This document shows positions 6,619 through 15,239 of a stretch of 36,928 bases of DNA, piece by piece. Source of the DNA: Candidatus Endomicrobiellum meruensis (GTDB lineage Bacteria > Elusimicrobiota > Endomicrobiia > Endomicrobiales > Endomicrobiaceae). The stretch lies in assembly GCA_031282625.1 (NCBI GenBank), contig JAITDI010000028.1, positions 1 to 36,928 on the forward strand, given 5' to 3'. The position numbers were made by a program, and so were the translations under genes. The notes below the pieces were generated by a model that had not been told where the DNA came from, did no database searches, and saw only the letters and a list, made by a program, of their open reading frames with translations. The number at the start of each line of letters is the position of its first letter. The first letter of the stretch is position 1.

Positions 6619-7309
6619 CATTCTTACAATATTTCCGGCAATGTTCCAAGGAGCGTTGACGGAAAGTTTGATAGGAAGAGCGTCTAAAAAAAAGATTCTT
6701 GATATTAATGTTGTGGATATAAGGTCTTTCTCTAAAGATAGGCATAAAAAAGTTGACGATAAGCCTTTTGGTGGTGGCGTGGGCATGGTTATGAAGCTCC
6801 AACCTCTTTACGACGCTATAAAAAGCGTGGGTGTTAAAAAAAAGAATAGTTCTTATAAAAATCCCTATGCCAAACCGTGTGTAATTTATATGTCGCCTCA
6901 GGGAAAGACATTAAACAATGAGATTTTAAAAAATCTCTCAAAATTTAAACATTTGGTTCTTGTATGCGGTCATTACGAAGGTATTGATGAGCGCATTATG
7001 GATTATATTGACGAAGAAATATCCATAGGGGATTATATTCTTACCGGAGGGGAAATCCCGTCGATGATTTTAGTTGACAGTATGGCGAGGATGCTCCCCG
7101 GCGTTGTTAAAGAAGAATCTTCGGTAACTAACGACTCCTTTTACAATGGGCTTTTAGATTATCCTCATTATACAAGACCCGCTGTGTTCAAAGGTCGTAA
7201 AGTCCCCGATATTCTTTTATCGGGGGATCATAAGAAGATTGAATCTTGGCGTCAAAAAGAATCTTACAAGCGTACAAAAGAAAGGCGTCCCGATTTGCTA
7301 AAAAAATAA
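6608..7309 (+). CDS. trmD: tRNA (guanine-N1)-methyltransferase
   Basis: TrmD methylates G37 at N1 in tRNAs with a G at position 36, preventing frameshifting. From ATG 6608 the protein has 233 residues, typical of the family. The start is set by MKIDILTIFPAMF, the conserved first strand; the upstream in-frame extension to 6584 has no ribosome site. The trefoil-knot cofactor motifs are GHYEGIDERI and EISIGDYILTGGE, and the catalytic aspartate lies in SSVTNDSFYNGLLDYPHYTRP-like sequence. It overlaps the end of rimM by 11 bases, implying translational coupling. Confidence 0.97.
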   Translation: MKIDILTIFPAMFQGALTESLIGRASKKKILDINVVDIRSFSKDRHKKVDDKPFGGGVGMVMKLQPLYDAIKSVGVKKKNSSYKNPYAKPCVIYMSPQGKTLNNEILKNLSKFKHLVLVCGHYEGIDERIMDYIDEEISIGDYILTGGEIPSMILVDSMARMLPGVVKEESSVTNDSFYNGLLDYPHYTRPAVFKGRKVPDILLSGDHKKIESWRQKESYKRTKERRPDLLKK

Positions 7310-7370
7310 ATTGAAAATATTAGAATGCGGCGTTATTTGTTTCGCGTTTGTTATCTAAAGGAGCAGTAAA

Positions 7371-7763
7371 ATGTCATTATTAGAGCATGTTCAATCATTA
7401 CAAAAGAGAGATTTGGGCGTATCTTTTAAGCCGGGCGATCAGGTGAAGGTATATTTTAAAGTAGTTGAAGGCGGAAATGAAAGAATTCAGATTTTTGAAG
7501 GAGTTGTTATCCGCATGAAAGGCAGTGGTCTCTCGGAAACTTTTACAGTTAGAAAGGTTTCATTCGGCGTGGGTATAGAGAGAATTTTCCCTATCAACTC
7601 TCCTCGTATAGATAAAGTTGAAGTTGTAAGACATGGAAAAGTCCGCAGAGCAAAATTATACTACTTGAGAAACCTTTCGGGTAAAGCTGCAAGAATTACT
7701 GAAGATTCTTCAAAGAGATTTATAAAAAAAGATGCTGCCCAGCAGCCCTCTGCTGCTAATTAA
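7371..7763 (+). CDS. rplS: 50S ribosomal protein L19
   Basis: Ribosomal protein bL19, at the subunit interface near helix 14 of 16S rRNA. It is 130 residues against the usual 114-120; the extra residues form a tail ([18 protein letters not shown]). Signature segments are [42 protein letters not shown] and [17 protein letters not shown] lies eight bases before the ATG. The 61-base gap after trmD contains no obvious terminator, so it is read as part of the operon. Confidence 0.97.
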   Translation: MSLLEHVQSLQKRDLGVSFKPGDQVKVYFKVVEGGNERIQIFEGVVIRMKGSGLSETFTVRKVSFGVGIERIFPINSPRIDKVEVVRHGKVRRAKLYYLRNLSGKAARITEDSSKRFIKKDAAQQPSAAN

Positions 7764-7781
7764 ATTAGTTTGTTAGAGCGA

Positions 7782-8408
7782 ATGGATCCATTCTCTTTTG
7801 ATAAAAATTTTTACGATAAAGGACTTGGGTTTATTGCCGGCATTGACGAGGCAGGACGAGGACCTTTAGCTGGTCCTGTGGCTGCCGCTGCGGTAATCCT
7901 TCCTAAAGACATAATCATTTCCAATTTAAACGATTCCAAACAATTGTCCGAAAAAAAAAGAGAAAAACTTTTTGACGTAATAAAGGAAAAAGCTTTAGCT
8001 TATGCCGTTGAAATAGTTGACAATATAGTTATTGATCAAGTAAATATACTACAAGCTACATTCCTTGCAATGTCTATAGCTGTTTCTAAATTGCAACATA
8101 AACCAGAATTATGTCTAGTTGACGGCAATCATAAAATTCCAGCTCTTGAGCTTAACCAAGAAGCTCTTATAGGCGGCGATGCAAAAAGTGCTTGTGTGGC
8201 GGCGGCTTCAATCATTGCAAAAGTTACAAGAGACAGACTGATGTTAGAATATGCAAAACAGTATCCTGTTTATGAGTTTGAAAAACACAAAGGATATGGA
8301 ACAAAAAAGCATATAGAAGCCTTAAGAAAACATGGGATTTGTCCTATACATAGAGTAACTTTTGCTCCAATAAGACAAATGCTTTCGCAAACGAAGCTAG
8401 ATATATAG
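7782..8408 (+). CDS. rnhB: Ribonuclease HII
   Basis: RNase HII cleaves RNA in RNA:DNA hybrids and removes misincorporated ribonucleotides. With ATG 7782 it is 208 residues; a TTG at 7770 would add four residues but has no better ribosome site. The catalytic residues are all present: D22 and E23 in GIDEAGRGPLAGPV, D114 in CLVDGNHK and D133 in GGDAKSACVAAASIIAKVTR. It lies 18 bases after rplS, the common rplS-rnhB-yraN order. Confidence 0.96.
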   Translation: MDPFSFDKNFYDKGLGFIAGIDEAGRGPLAGPVAAAAVILPKDIIISNLNDSKQLSEKKREKLFDVIKEKALAYAVEIVDNIVIDQVNILQATFLAMSIAVSKLQHKPELCLVDGNHKIPALELNQEALIGGDAKSACVAAASIIAKVTRDRLMLEYAKQYPVYEFEKHKGYGTKKHIEALRKHGICPIHRVTFAPIRQMLSQTKLDI

Positions 8409-8438
8409 TTCTTGCAGGTGCTTAAAAGGGGCTAATCC

Positions 8439-8807
8439 ATGATGAAAATAGCGAGGGATATAGGCTTTGAAAAAGAAAAAGAAGTTGCGGTATATCTTAA
8501 AAGATTAAAATACAAAATTCTTGATACAAACTTCAAAACTCGTTTTGGAGAAATAGATATAATAGCAAAGCAAGACGATACAATAGTTTTTATAGAAGTA
8601 AAATACAGAAAGTCGTCTTTTAGAGGAATACCTCAAGAATCAGTTACATATAGCAAACAACAAAAAATCATAAAATCTGCGATAGTCTACCTAAAACAGA
8701 ACAACATCCGAAACAATATTCGCTTTGATGTTGTTGGTGTTTTAGATAAAGATATTGAATTAATAAAGTCAGCTTTTTTTATTCCTGAAGGATTGTATTA
8801 TTTCTAA
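8439..8807 (+). CDS. yraN: YraN family (UPF0102) nuclease-like protein
   Basis: Member of the UPF0102 family, which has a PD-(D/E)XK nuclease fold of uncertain function, 122 residues. The hallmark active-site strands are present: RFGEIDIIAK and IVFIEVKYRKS (E-x-D and E-x-K). ATG 8439 or the adjacent 8442 may start it; AGGGG lies about 10 bases upstream. Last gene of the translation operon, in its usual place after rnhB. Confidence 0.92.
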   Translation: MMKIARDIGFEKEKEVAVYLKRLKYKILDTNFKTRFGEIDIIAKQDDTIVFIEVKYRKSSFRGIPQESVTYSKQQKIIKSAIVYLKQNNIRNNIRFDVVGVLDKDIELIKSAFFIPEGLYYF

Positions 8808-8895
8808 TCTATTTCCGAGAACCTATCCTTCTCCTGACTTTATCTATCCGATAAACTCAGGCGTTAAACTATAGTTATTTGAATTATAATGAAAG

Positions 8896-9026
8896 ATGTA
8901 AAGTTTACATTAAAAAATAATGTAAAATAAATGAAATTTGGTAGTTAGTTCTGATTCACATTGAATTGGTAGAATAAAACACATCAAATTCTATAGATAA
9001 TATTTACTGTTTGAGAGCTTTTACAT
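8896..9026. promoter_or_regulatory. Cluster of ATGTAAA / TTTACAT boxes
   Basis: Four copies of the same 7-mer or its complement lie in the gap before the PHP gene: ATGTAAA (8896-8902), TTTACAT (8904-8910), ATGTAAA (8920-8926) and TTTACAT (9020-9026). The first two form a perfect palindrome around one G. TTTACATTA (8904-8912) and TAATGTAAA (8918-8926) form a 9-bp stem. The fourth copy ends 4 bases before the -35 box at 9031. They could be operator half-sites; in AT-rich DNA some recurrence is expected by chance. Confidence 0.35.
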
Positions 9027-9030
9027 TTCA

Positions 9031-9059
9031 TTGACTGCATTCAAAGTCTTTGTTATAAT
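9031..9059 (+). promoter_or_regulatory. Sigma70-type promoter of the PHP gene
   Basis: TTGACT (9031-9036), a 17-base spacer and TATAAT (9054-9059). The start point would be near 9066, giving a leader of only about 12 bases that consists mainly of the ribosome site GGAGA. Confidence 0.8.
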
Positions 9060-9077
9060 CTTGTTGGAGAATAAACA

Positions 9078-9725
9078 ATGATAGATTTACATACACATAC
9101 GTTGTTTTCAGACGGGGTTTTAAGTCCGTCTGAACTTGTTTATAGGGCTAAAAAGTATGGATATACAGCCATAGCTATTACGGATCATGTTGACCACTCA
9201 AATATGGATTTCGTTATCCCCAGAATCGCAAAATTAGCTAAGATTTTGACTGAAAACTATGGGCTGCTTGTTTTACCGGGCGCTGAGCTTACATACGTTC
9301 CTCCGCGTCTTATTAGAGAAGTTTCTTGCGAGTGTAGAGCGCTTGGAGCAAAAATTATAGTTGTCCATGGAGAAACTATTGAAGAAGTAGTCCCTGAAGG
9401 GACAAACTTTGCCGCTGTTGAAGCGGATATAGACATACTAGCGCATCCGGGTCGCTTGTCCGATGAGGTTGCCCGTCTTGCAGCAAAAAACGATGTAAAA
9501 ATAGAGATTACTACAAAATCAAAGCACGGTATTACAAACAAAGAAGTTGCTCAAATTGCTTTAAAAAATAAGGCAAAACTTGTTATTGATACCGATACTC
9601 ATGAACCTGAACATCTTTTAACAAAAAGACTCATAGCAAAAGTTCTGTCGGACGCAGGGCTTTCTGCGGATTTTTTTTACGAGATGCAAAAGAATTCTTT
9701 GGAAATAGTTAATAAAGGAGATTGA
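9078..9725 (+). CDS. PHP-domain phosphoesterase (histidinol-phosphatase-like)
   Basis: Metal-dependent hydrolase of the PHP superfamily, 215 residues. Metal-binding motifs occur in the expected order: DLHTHTLFSDG (3-13), ITDHVDHS, GAELT, VHGE, LAHPGRL and DTDTHEP near 175. The family includes histidinol phosphatases, DNA polymerase-associated phosphoesterases and RNA/nucleotide phosphatases. There is no his operon context here, so the substrate is unknown. GGAGA precedes the ATG, and the stop overlaps the region just before the next gene, suggesting an operon with the TPR protein. Confidence 0.85.
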   Translation: MIDLHTHTLFSDGVLSPSELVYRAKKYGYTAIAITDHVDHSNMDFVIPRIAKLAKILTENYGLLVLPGAELTYVPPRLIREVSCECRALGAKIIVVHGETIEEVVPEGTNFAAVEADIDILAHPGRLSDEVARLAAKNDVKIEITTKSKHGITNKEVAQIALKNKAKLVIDTDTHEPEHLLTKRLIAKVLSDAGLSADFFYEMQKNSLEIVNKGD

Positions 9726-9730
9726 TAAGA

Positions 9731-10333
9731 ATGCAAAGTGGTATTATTACTAAATCAACCGTAAAAGTTTTAACAATTATAATTTCCATAGTTTTACTTG
9801 TAGTTGTTGTAATTTTTATTTATTGTTCAAGAATTCATAAGATTGATAATTTATCATCGCTAGGTTTGGCAAAAGCTTATTCCGCTTTTGCCAACGGAAA
9901 TCAACAATTAGGCATAGCAATGCTGGATGAAGTCATAACAAAGTATCCAAAAACTCCTGCGGCATATCAAGCGAAATTATCCAGAGTCGACATATTCACG
10001 GAACTTCAGTCTTATGACGAGGCTTTAAATATCCTAAAAGAAACTGAAAATAAAGCTAAGCCGGAGGCTATAAGACCTTTGGCTTTGGCAAGAATCATTT
10101 ATATTTATGATTCTAAAAAAGACTATTTCAACGCTATAACCGTATCAAAAGAGTTTATAGATAAATATCCCGATCACTTTTTAATAAGAGATATTTATTT
10201 AAACTTGGCTGAGTATTACCTTGCGACAGGTTCAAAAGACGAAGCTGTAAAAACGTTTAACGAAGTGTTGATTAGTTTCCCGGCAACGCAAGAAGCGGAA
10301 AAAGCGCAGAAAAGAATTAATGAGATAAAATAA
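9731..10333 (+). CDS. Membrane-anchored TPR protein
   Basis: 200-residue protein with one N-terminal membrane segment (VLTIIISIVLLVVVVIFIYC, about residues 13-32) followed by tetratricopeptide-like helices. These include AAYQAKLSRVDIFTELQSYDEALNIL-type and DIYLNLAEYYLATGSKDEAVKTFNEVL-type repeats, similar to YfgM/BamD-like outer-membrane assembly scaffolds (COG2956/COG4105 style). The soluble part would face the periplasm. ATG 9731 is chosen for its AAGGAG ribosome site 10 bases upstream; a TTG at 9722 is too close to that site. It begins 5 bases after the PHP stop. A partner protein cannot be named. Confidence 0.75.
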   Translation: MQSGIITKSTVKVLTIIISIVLLVVVVIFIYCSRIHKIDNLSSLGLAKAYSAFANGNQQLGIAMLDEVITKYPKTPAAYQAKLSRVDIFTELQSYDEALNILKETENKAKPEAIRPLALARIIYIYDSKKDYFNAITVSKEFIDKYPDHFLIRDIYLNLAEYYLATGSKDEAVKTFNEVLISFPATQEAEKAQKRINEIK

Positions 10334-10348
10334 CAGGAGATAGATCAA

Positions 10349-10849
10349 ATGAAAAAGATAATATTGACGCTATTATGTGTTGGTGTATTAGTCTCTTTTG
10401 CTATTGCGGCTCAAAAAAATGCAACTTCCGAAAGACAACTTACTGAAAAAATTGGAGTTGGTTTTAATCCTTCTGTACAATTGCATTTGCCTGTGCTTTC
10501 CGCAAGATATTGGCTGACTGATCTTGCCGGTATTGAAGGTTTTTTAGGATTTAGAATAGATGACGATCATGTCAATAAGAACAGATATATGGTAGGTGGA
10601 AAGTTTTTATATGTAATAAAATCTTATAAAAAATTAAATATTTTTTCTAATGTAAGTTTGGCTTTATATAGAGGAGAAAGAACATTCGGTATTATTGTAG
10701 GAGGGTTTGGTGTTGAGTGGTTTGTGCTGGACGAGGTATCTCTTTCTACTGAAGCAGGTCTTTCTTTTAGTATGGGAAGCGGAGGAACAAACTCTATTGG
10801 AACAAATGTAGAAAATATTCCAAAAATCAGTATAAAGTATTACTTATAA
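10349..10849 (+). CDS. Small predicted outer-membrane beta-barrel protein
   Basis: 166 residues with a clear Sec signal peptide (MKKIILTLLCVGVLVSFAIA, cleavage after AIAA). The rest alternates polar and hydrophobic residues with glycine turns, as in 8-strand barrels: VGFNPSVQLHLPVLSARYWL, GIEGFLGFRIDD, YMVGGKFLYVI, IIVGGFGVEWFV, LSTEAGLSFSMGSGG, and a C-terminal ISIKYYL ending on a hydrophobic residue. This resembles porin-like (OMP_b-brl) proteins. It sits between the TPR protein and gcvH, 21 bases before the latter. No specific function is recognised. Confidence 0.7.
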   Translation: MKKIILTLLCVGVLVSFAIAAQKNATSERQLTEKIGVGFNPSVQLHLPVLSARYWLTDLAGIEGFLGFRIDDDHVNKNRYMVGGKFLYVIKSYKKLNIFSNVSLALYRGERTFGIIVGGFGVEWFVLDEVSLSTEAGLSFSMGSGGTNSIGTNVENIPKISIKYYL

Positions 10850-10869
10850 ATCAAAAAAGGGGTAGCGCG

Positions 10870-11244
10870 ATGAATATTCCACAAGACTTATTATATACAA
10901 AAACCCACGAATGGGTAAAAATTGAAGGGAATAAAGTAAAAGTAGGCATTACAGATTTTGCCCAACACGAAATTACCGATGTAGTGCATGTAGAGCTTCC
11001 TGAAATAGGCAGAGACGTAAAAAAAGAACACCCAGCAGCAGTTATAGAATCTGTAAAGTCTGCGTTTGATATATATGCTCCAGTAAGCGGAAAAATTATT
11101 GAGACAAATAATAAAGTTTTGGGAAGCCCCGAACTTGTAAATAGTTCCCCTTATGAAAAAGGATATTTGTTTGCAATAGAGTTTTCTAATGAAAAAGAAT
11201 TAGGTGATTTGTTGAAAGCCGATGATTATAAAAAATTAATATAA
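10870..11244 (+). CDS. gcvH: Glycine cleavage system H protein
   Basis: Lipoyl carrier protein of the glycine cleavage complex, shuttling the aminomethyl group from P protein to T protein. It is 124 residues, as usual. The lipoylated lysine is K63 in IESVKSAFDIYAPVSG. The opening LYTKTHEWVKIEG and FAQHEITDVVHVELPEIG match the family. The ribosome site AGGGG lies about 9 bases upstream. The two P-protein subunits follow directly; no T-protein gene is in the window. Confidence 0.97.
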   Translation: MNIPQDLLYTKTHEWVKIEGNKVKVGITDFAQHEITDVVHVELPEIGRDVKKEHPAAVIESVKSAFDIYAPVSGKIIETNNKVLGSPELVNSSPYEKGYLFAIEFSNEKELGDLLKADDYKKLI

Positions 11245-11255
11245 ACAGAGATAAC

Positions 11256-12587
11256 ATGGATTATACATCGCAAAATCAAAAAGATAAAAAGCAAATGTTG
11301 GAAAGTATAGGGGTTGGCAATATTGATGAATTGTTCAAAAGTATTCCCAATCATTTAAAAGCTAAAGATTTAAACATTTCAGGTGGAAAGACCGAGCAAG
11401 AGCTTTTAAATTATTTCTTAAATATAGCCTCTAAAAATAAAAAGCTAATTTCTTTTAGAGGAGCCGGTATTTACGATCATTTTATTCCTTCTTTAGTTGG
11501 CGAAGTTGTAGGAAGATCAGAATTTTGGACGGCATACACACCTTATCAGGCTGAAGCAAGTCAAGGCACTTTGCAGGTTGTTTTTGAGTATCAAAGTTTA
11601 ATATGCGCATTGACTGGGATGGATACTTCAAACGCTTCTCTTTACGACGGTGCTACGGCTGCTGCAGAAGCAGCTTTGCTTGCTTTAAGAGTAAGCAGCA
11701 AAAATAGAATATTAATTTCTTCCGGAGTGCATCCAGAGTATATTCAAACTGTAAGAACATATCTTGCAAATTCTAAAGCGAAAATAGAAATAATTCCTTT
11801 GTCAGGCAATGGACGGTTGGATAAAAAGACTGTGGATTCTCTTATTGACGACAATACCGCAGTGGTTGTAATACAATCACCGAACTATTTTGGTGTTGTT
11901 GAGGATATGGATTCATTGTCTTCGGCAATAAAGAGCAAAAATTCTTTATTTGTCGCTATTGTAAATCCTTTGTCTTTGGGCGTCTTTAAGTCTCCTAGAG
12001 AATATAACGCTGACATAGCTGTTGGAGAAGGACAAGTGTTAGGGTCTTCAATGAGTGCCGGTGGAGCTACTTTTGGTTTTATGGCTGTAAAAAAATCTTT
12101 AGAATGGAAAATGCCCGGAAGGATTGTAGGTCAAACCACAGATAGAGACGGCAAAAGAGGATTTGTGTTAACGCTGCAGTCAAGAGAACAACACATCAGA
12201 AGAGAAAAAGCCACGTCTAACATTTGCACAAACGCATCTTTAAATGCCTTGGCTGCCTGCGTATTTTTGTCGGGGTGGGGAAACGCAGGTTTTTCAAATC
12301 TTGCTGAAACAAATATTTCTAAAGCAAGATATGCGTTTACAAAAATAAAATCATTGGACGGGTTCAAAGCCAAGTTTGAAAACGAAACTTTTTTCAACGA
12401 ATTTGTAATTGAAACAAGTAAAAACATAAAAAAGATAAACAAAGTTTTACTTAAAAATAATATTTTGGGACCCTTAGATTTGTCAAATGCCGGAGACGGT
12501 TTCAAAAATTGTCTCCTTTTTTGTGTAACAGAACAAAGAACCGAAGCGGAAATAGATAGTCTCGTAGAACTTTTGGCTAAAATATAG
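11256..12587 (+). CDS. gcvPA: Glycine dehydrogenase (decarboxylating) subunit 1
   Basis: N-terminal half of the split P protein, 443 residues, which pairs with GcvPB to decarboxylate glycine using pyridoxal phosphate. Typical segments: FRGAGIYDHFIPSLV, FWTAYTPYQAEASQGTLQ, ALTGMDTSNASLYDGATA, GEGQVLGSSMSAGGATFGF and LTLQSREQHIRREKATSNIC. It starts 11 bases after gcvH. The ribosome site is weak, so coupling with gcvH is likely. Split P proteins are usual in Firmicutes, Thermotogae, archaea and several deep phyla. Confidence 0.96.
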   Translation: MDYTSQNQKDKKQMLESIGVGNIDELFKSIPNHLKAKDLNISGGKTEQELLNYFLNIASKNKKLISFRGAGIYDHFIPSLVGEVVGRSEFWTAYTPYQAEASQGTLQVVFEYQSLICALTGMDTSNASLYDGATAAAEAALLALRVSSKNRILISSGVHPEYIQTVRTYLANSKAKIEIIPLSGNGRLDKKTVDSLIDDNTAVVVIQSPNYFGVVEDMDSLSSAIKSKNSLFVAIVNPLSLGVFKSPREYNADIAVGEGQVLGSSMSAGGATFGFMAVKKSLEWKMPGRIVGQTTDRDGKRGFVLTLQSREQHIRREKATSNICTNASLNALAACVFLSGWGNAGFSNLAETNISKARYAFTKIKSLDGFKAKFENETFFNEFVIETSKNIKKINKVLLKNNILGPLDLSNAGDGFKNCLLFCVTEQRTEAEIDSLVELLAKI

Positions 12588-12705
12588 TTTATATATACAT
12601 AATAAATGCTCATATAGAACAATTTGACGAACTCAATTCCCCGGCAGTTTTAATTGGGAATTTAACGGGATTAATACGCTATATCGTTAATAAACAGGAT
12701 ATAAA

Positions 12706-14136
12706 ATGGAAAAATTATTAAACGAACTATCTTCGGAATGCCAGCCGGCGTACGGCGTTGAGTGCGATGTGGCAATAAATGCTCAAGTTCCGGAAAACTT
12801 AAAAAGAAGCATTCCTTTAGGATTGCCCAGCATTGCCGAAAACGATTTATTAAGACACTTTACAAATCTTTCAAGAAAAAATTATGCTCTTAGTACGGTT
12901 TTTTATCCGCTCGGATCATGCACTATGAAATATAATCCGTTGATAAATGAACGTATAGCCGGAAACGATGCGTTTAACAATGTGCATCCTTATCAGCCTA
13001 TTGAAACTATGCAGGGCGTTTTAGAAGTTATGTACGAACTAGAAAAAGATTTATGCGAAGTTGCCGGTATGGATACTTTTTCTTTACAGCAGGCAGCCGG
13101 CGCTCACGGTGAGTTTGCTGGGCTTTTAGTAATAGCTGAGTATTTTAAATCTATAAAACAAAAAAGAAGAAAAATAATTGTTCCAGATTCTGCTCACGGC
13201 ACAAACCCGGCTTCGGCGGCTTTTGCCGGTTTTGAGATTGTTCCATTAAAGTCTGAGCCGGATGGCAGCGTATCCCTTGATAAATTGAAAGAAGTTTTAA
13301 CTCCTGAAGTTGCGGCAATGATGCTTACCGTTCCAAACACTTTGGGGATATTTGAAAAAAGCATAGACGAAGTGTCAAAATTGGTTCATGATAACGGAAG
13401 TCTTTTATATTACGATGGTGCGAATCTCAATGCGGTTATGGGAATAGTAAGACCCGGCGACATGGGGTTTGACGTCATGCATATAAACCTGCACAAAACT
13501 TTTTCAACGCCTCACGGCGGCGGCGGACCGGGATCGGGACCTATTGGAGTTAAATCTTTTTTGGAGCCTTTCCTTCCTGTTCCTAGAGTGGAAAAAAAGA
13601 AAGATAAATACGTGTTGAATTATAAGAAATCAAAAAGCATCGGCAAGTTAAAAGCGTTCTTTGGAAATTTTCCTGTGATATTGAAGGCTTACGCATATGT
13701 AAAGGCGCTTGGAGGAAAAGGGTTAAAAAATGTTTCCGAACAGGCAGTTCTTAACGCAAACTATATGCTTGCCAAGTTTAAAGATAAAGTTGATGTTCCC
13801 GCGGGCGATAGATGTATGCATGAGTTCGTTCTTTCTCCAAAAACTTTGCTTAAAAACGACATAAGAACTATAGATATTGCAAAAAGGCTTTTGGATTACG
13901 GTTATTATGCTCCAACGATATACTTTCCTTTAATTGTTGACGAAGCTATAATGATTGAGCCTACGGAAACTGAATCAAAAGAGACTTTAGACAAATTTGT
14001 AAATGTAGTCAATAAAATTATTCTTGAAGAATCTTGTCAAGAGCCGCAAAAATTAAAGGACGCTCCGATAAATGCTCCGGTAAGAAGATTAAACGAAGTA
14101 GAGGCTGCCAGAAAGCCAATTTTAAAATGGGAGTAG
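12706..14136 (+). CDS. gcvPB: Glycine dehydrogenase (decarboxylating) subunit 2
   Basis: C-terminal, pyridoxal-phosphate-binding half of the split P protein, 476 residues. The cofactor lysine is K264 in HINLHKTFSTPHGGGGPGSG. Other signatures: TVFYPLGSCTMKYNP, GAHGEFAGL, SAHGTNPASAAFAGF and YYDGANLNAV. AGGA lies upstream of the ATG. A 118-base gap separates it from gcvPA; it contains an imperfect hairpin (AATTCCC 12635-12641 with GGGAATT 12656-12662), so the level of GcvPB could be adjusted separately. It completes the H-PA-PB set. Confidence 0.96.
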   Translation: MEKLLNELSSECQPAYGVECDVAINAQVPENLKRSIPLGLPSIAENDLLRHFTNLSRKNYALSTVFYPLGSCTMKYNPLINERIAGNDAFNNVHPYQPIETMQGVLEVMYELEKDLCEVAGMDTFSLQQAAGAHGEFAGLLVIAEYFKSIKQKRRKIIVPDSAHGTNPASAAFAGFEIVPLKSEPDGSVSLDKLKEVLTPEVAAMMLTVPNTLGIFEKSIDEVSKLVHDNGSLLYYDGANLNAVMGIVRPGDMGFDVMHINLHKTFSTPHGGGGPGSGPIGVKSFLEPFLPVPRVEKKKDKYVLNYKKSKSIGKLKAFFGNFPVILKAYAYVKALGGKGLKNVSEQAVLNANYMLAKFKDKVDVPAGDRCMHEFVLSPKTLLKNDIRTIDIAKRLLDYGYYAPTIYFPLIVDEAIMIEPTETESKETLDKFVNVVNKIILEESCQEPQKLKDAPINAPVRRLNEVEAARKPILKWE

Positions 14137-14242
14137 AACAATCTCGGTCAGTGTGTAAAGTGGCGGTTTTCTTAACATTGAGCAAAAATTTGTAGTATAT
14201 AAGTCGGCAATAGGACTCTAAGGTTTAAGTGGAGAGGAAGCA

Positions 14243-14734
14243 ATGAAAGGTTTAAAGTCTTTAGATAGAGCTTTAACAAGAAAAGAAATGAAATCAGAAG
14301 TTGCAAGACTACAAAAAGCGGGGAAGAAAGTCGTTTTCACAAACGGCTGTTTTGATTTGTTGCACTTAGGGCATGTAAGCCTGTTCAAAAAAGCTAAAAG
14401 TATGGGCGACGTTTTGATAGTCGCCATAAATTCCGATAAGTCCTTGCGTTGCCTTAAAGGTCCAAAAAGACCGTTGGTTGGCGAAAAGGACAGAGCGAAA
14501 CTTCTTCTTTCATTAAAACCTGTAGATTATGTGATTGTGTTTAACGAGCATACCCCTAAAGAAATTTTAAGCGAGATTCGTCCGGATATTTTGGTAAAAG
14601 GCGGCGATTATAAATTGTCTGAAATAATAGGCAGAGAGTTTGTAAAAAAAGTTTACAGATTTCCTTTCGTAAAAGGAAAATCCACGACAAATTTAATAAA
14701 TTTAATAATGGAAAGATATGGCGCTAAAAAATAA
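14243..14734 (+). CDS. rfaE2: D-glycero-beta-D-manno-heptose 1-phosphate adenylyltransferase
   Basis: Cytidylyltransferase-fold enzyme that activates heptose 1-phosphate to ADP-heptose for lipopolysaccharide inner core, 163 residues. It corresponds to the C-terminal half of bifunctional HldE; the kinase half is absent here, as in species with separate RfaE1 and RfaE2. Motifs: TNGCFDLLHLGHVSLF (nucleotide-binding HxGH), LKGPKRPLVGEKDRAKLL, VKGGDYKLSEIIGREFV and KGKSTTNLI. The ribosome site GAGAGGAAG is close to ATG 14243. It implies an LPS-bearing outer membrane. The end overlaps the next gene by 17 bases. Confidence 0.92.
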   Translation: MKGLKSLDRALTRKEMKSEVARLQKAGKKVVFTNGCFDLLHLGHVSLFKKAKSMGDVLIVAINSDKSLRCLKGPKRPLVGEKDRAKLLLSLKPVDYVIVFNEHTPKEILSEIRPDILVKGGDYKLSEIIGREFVKKVYRFPFVKGKSTTNLINLIMERYGAKK

Positions 14735-15239
14735 AAAGAATATTTTATACACTTCAAATTTTTGCAGTATAAAGAGAAGTGCTATATCTCAGGATAAAAA
14801 ACTAAAGAAAAATAACAGTAAGAAATCTATTTTTAGAATAATGGACGCAAACTTAAATCGTTGCCGTGAAGGCTTAAGAGTCGTTGAAGACAGCTTGCGT
14901 TTTATTCTTGACGATAAGATTCTTTATAAAAATATTCGCTCCATACGCCACGGCATTGATAAAATTTTAAGAAATAAATACGGCGAACTTATAAAAGAAA
15001 GAGATTCTATTGAAGATTCAGGCAGGCAAATACTAGAGATAACGGCAAAAGAACTGCCAGCCGTAATAATTGCCAACTTTAAACGAGCGGAAGAATCTTT
15101 AAGAGTTTTAGAAGAATATTCAAAAGTCTTTGTTCCCGAAACGTCCGCAGATTTCAAAAAACAAAGATATTTAACTTACACAACAGAAAAAAAGGTCTAT
15201 ATGAAATATAAAAAATTTCTTGATAAAAATAATGAATAA
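14718..15239 (+). CDS. Stand-alone ThiD2-domain protein (thiamine biosynthesis)
   Basis: 173 residues, of which about 39-170 match the domain normally found at the N-terminus of long thiamine-phosphate synthases (ThiD2/ThiE N-terminal): FRIMDANLNRCREGLRVVEDSLRF, then RQILEITAKELPAVIIANFKRAEESLRVLEEYSK. Both conserved EGLRVxED and ANxxRxxEexLRVLEEY segments are present. The ThiE synthase half is missing. The domain has been proposed to process HMP phosphates; function is not well settled. It lies directly upstream of thiC, supporting a role in the pyrimidine branch. The first 38 residues are Lys/Ser-rich and poorly conserved, so the true start may be later (for example M42). Confidence 0.75.
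   Translation: MALKNKKNILYTSNFCSIKRSAISQDKKLKKNNSKKSIFRIMDANLNRCREGLRVVEDSLRFILDDKILYKNIRSIRHGIDKILRNKYGELIKERDSIEDSGRQILEITAKELPAVIIANFKRAEESLRVLEEYSKVFVPETSADFKKQRYLTYTTEKKVYMKYKKFLDKNNE

Noticed and set aside
8808..9030. tRNA or small RNA gene in the gap
   Set aside because: No T-loop or acceptor pairing; only the ATGTAAA boxes and an AT-rich stem are present.
10334..10869. Glycine riboswitch before gcvH
   Set aside because: The space before gcvH is only 20 bases, and the gap before the barrel gene is also too short.
12131..12622. Antisense open frame of 163 codons on the minus strand
   Set aside because: It lies inside gcvPA, which is well supported, and shows no ribosome site or recognisable motif.
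14172..14201. Promoter TTAACA-N18-TATATA before rfaE2
   Set aside because: Plausible but weak; similar matches are common in AT-rich gaps, so it was not listed as a feature.
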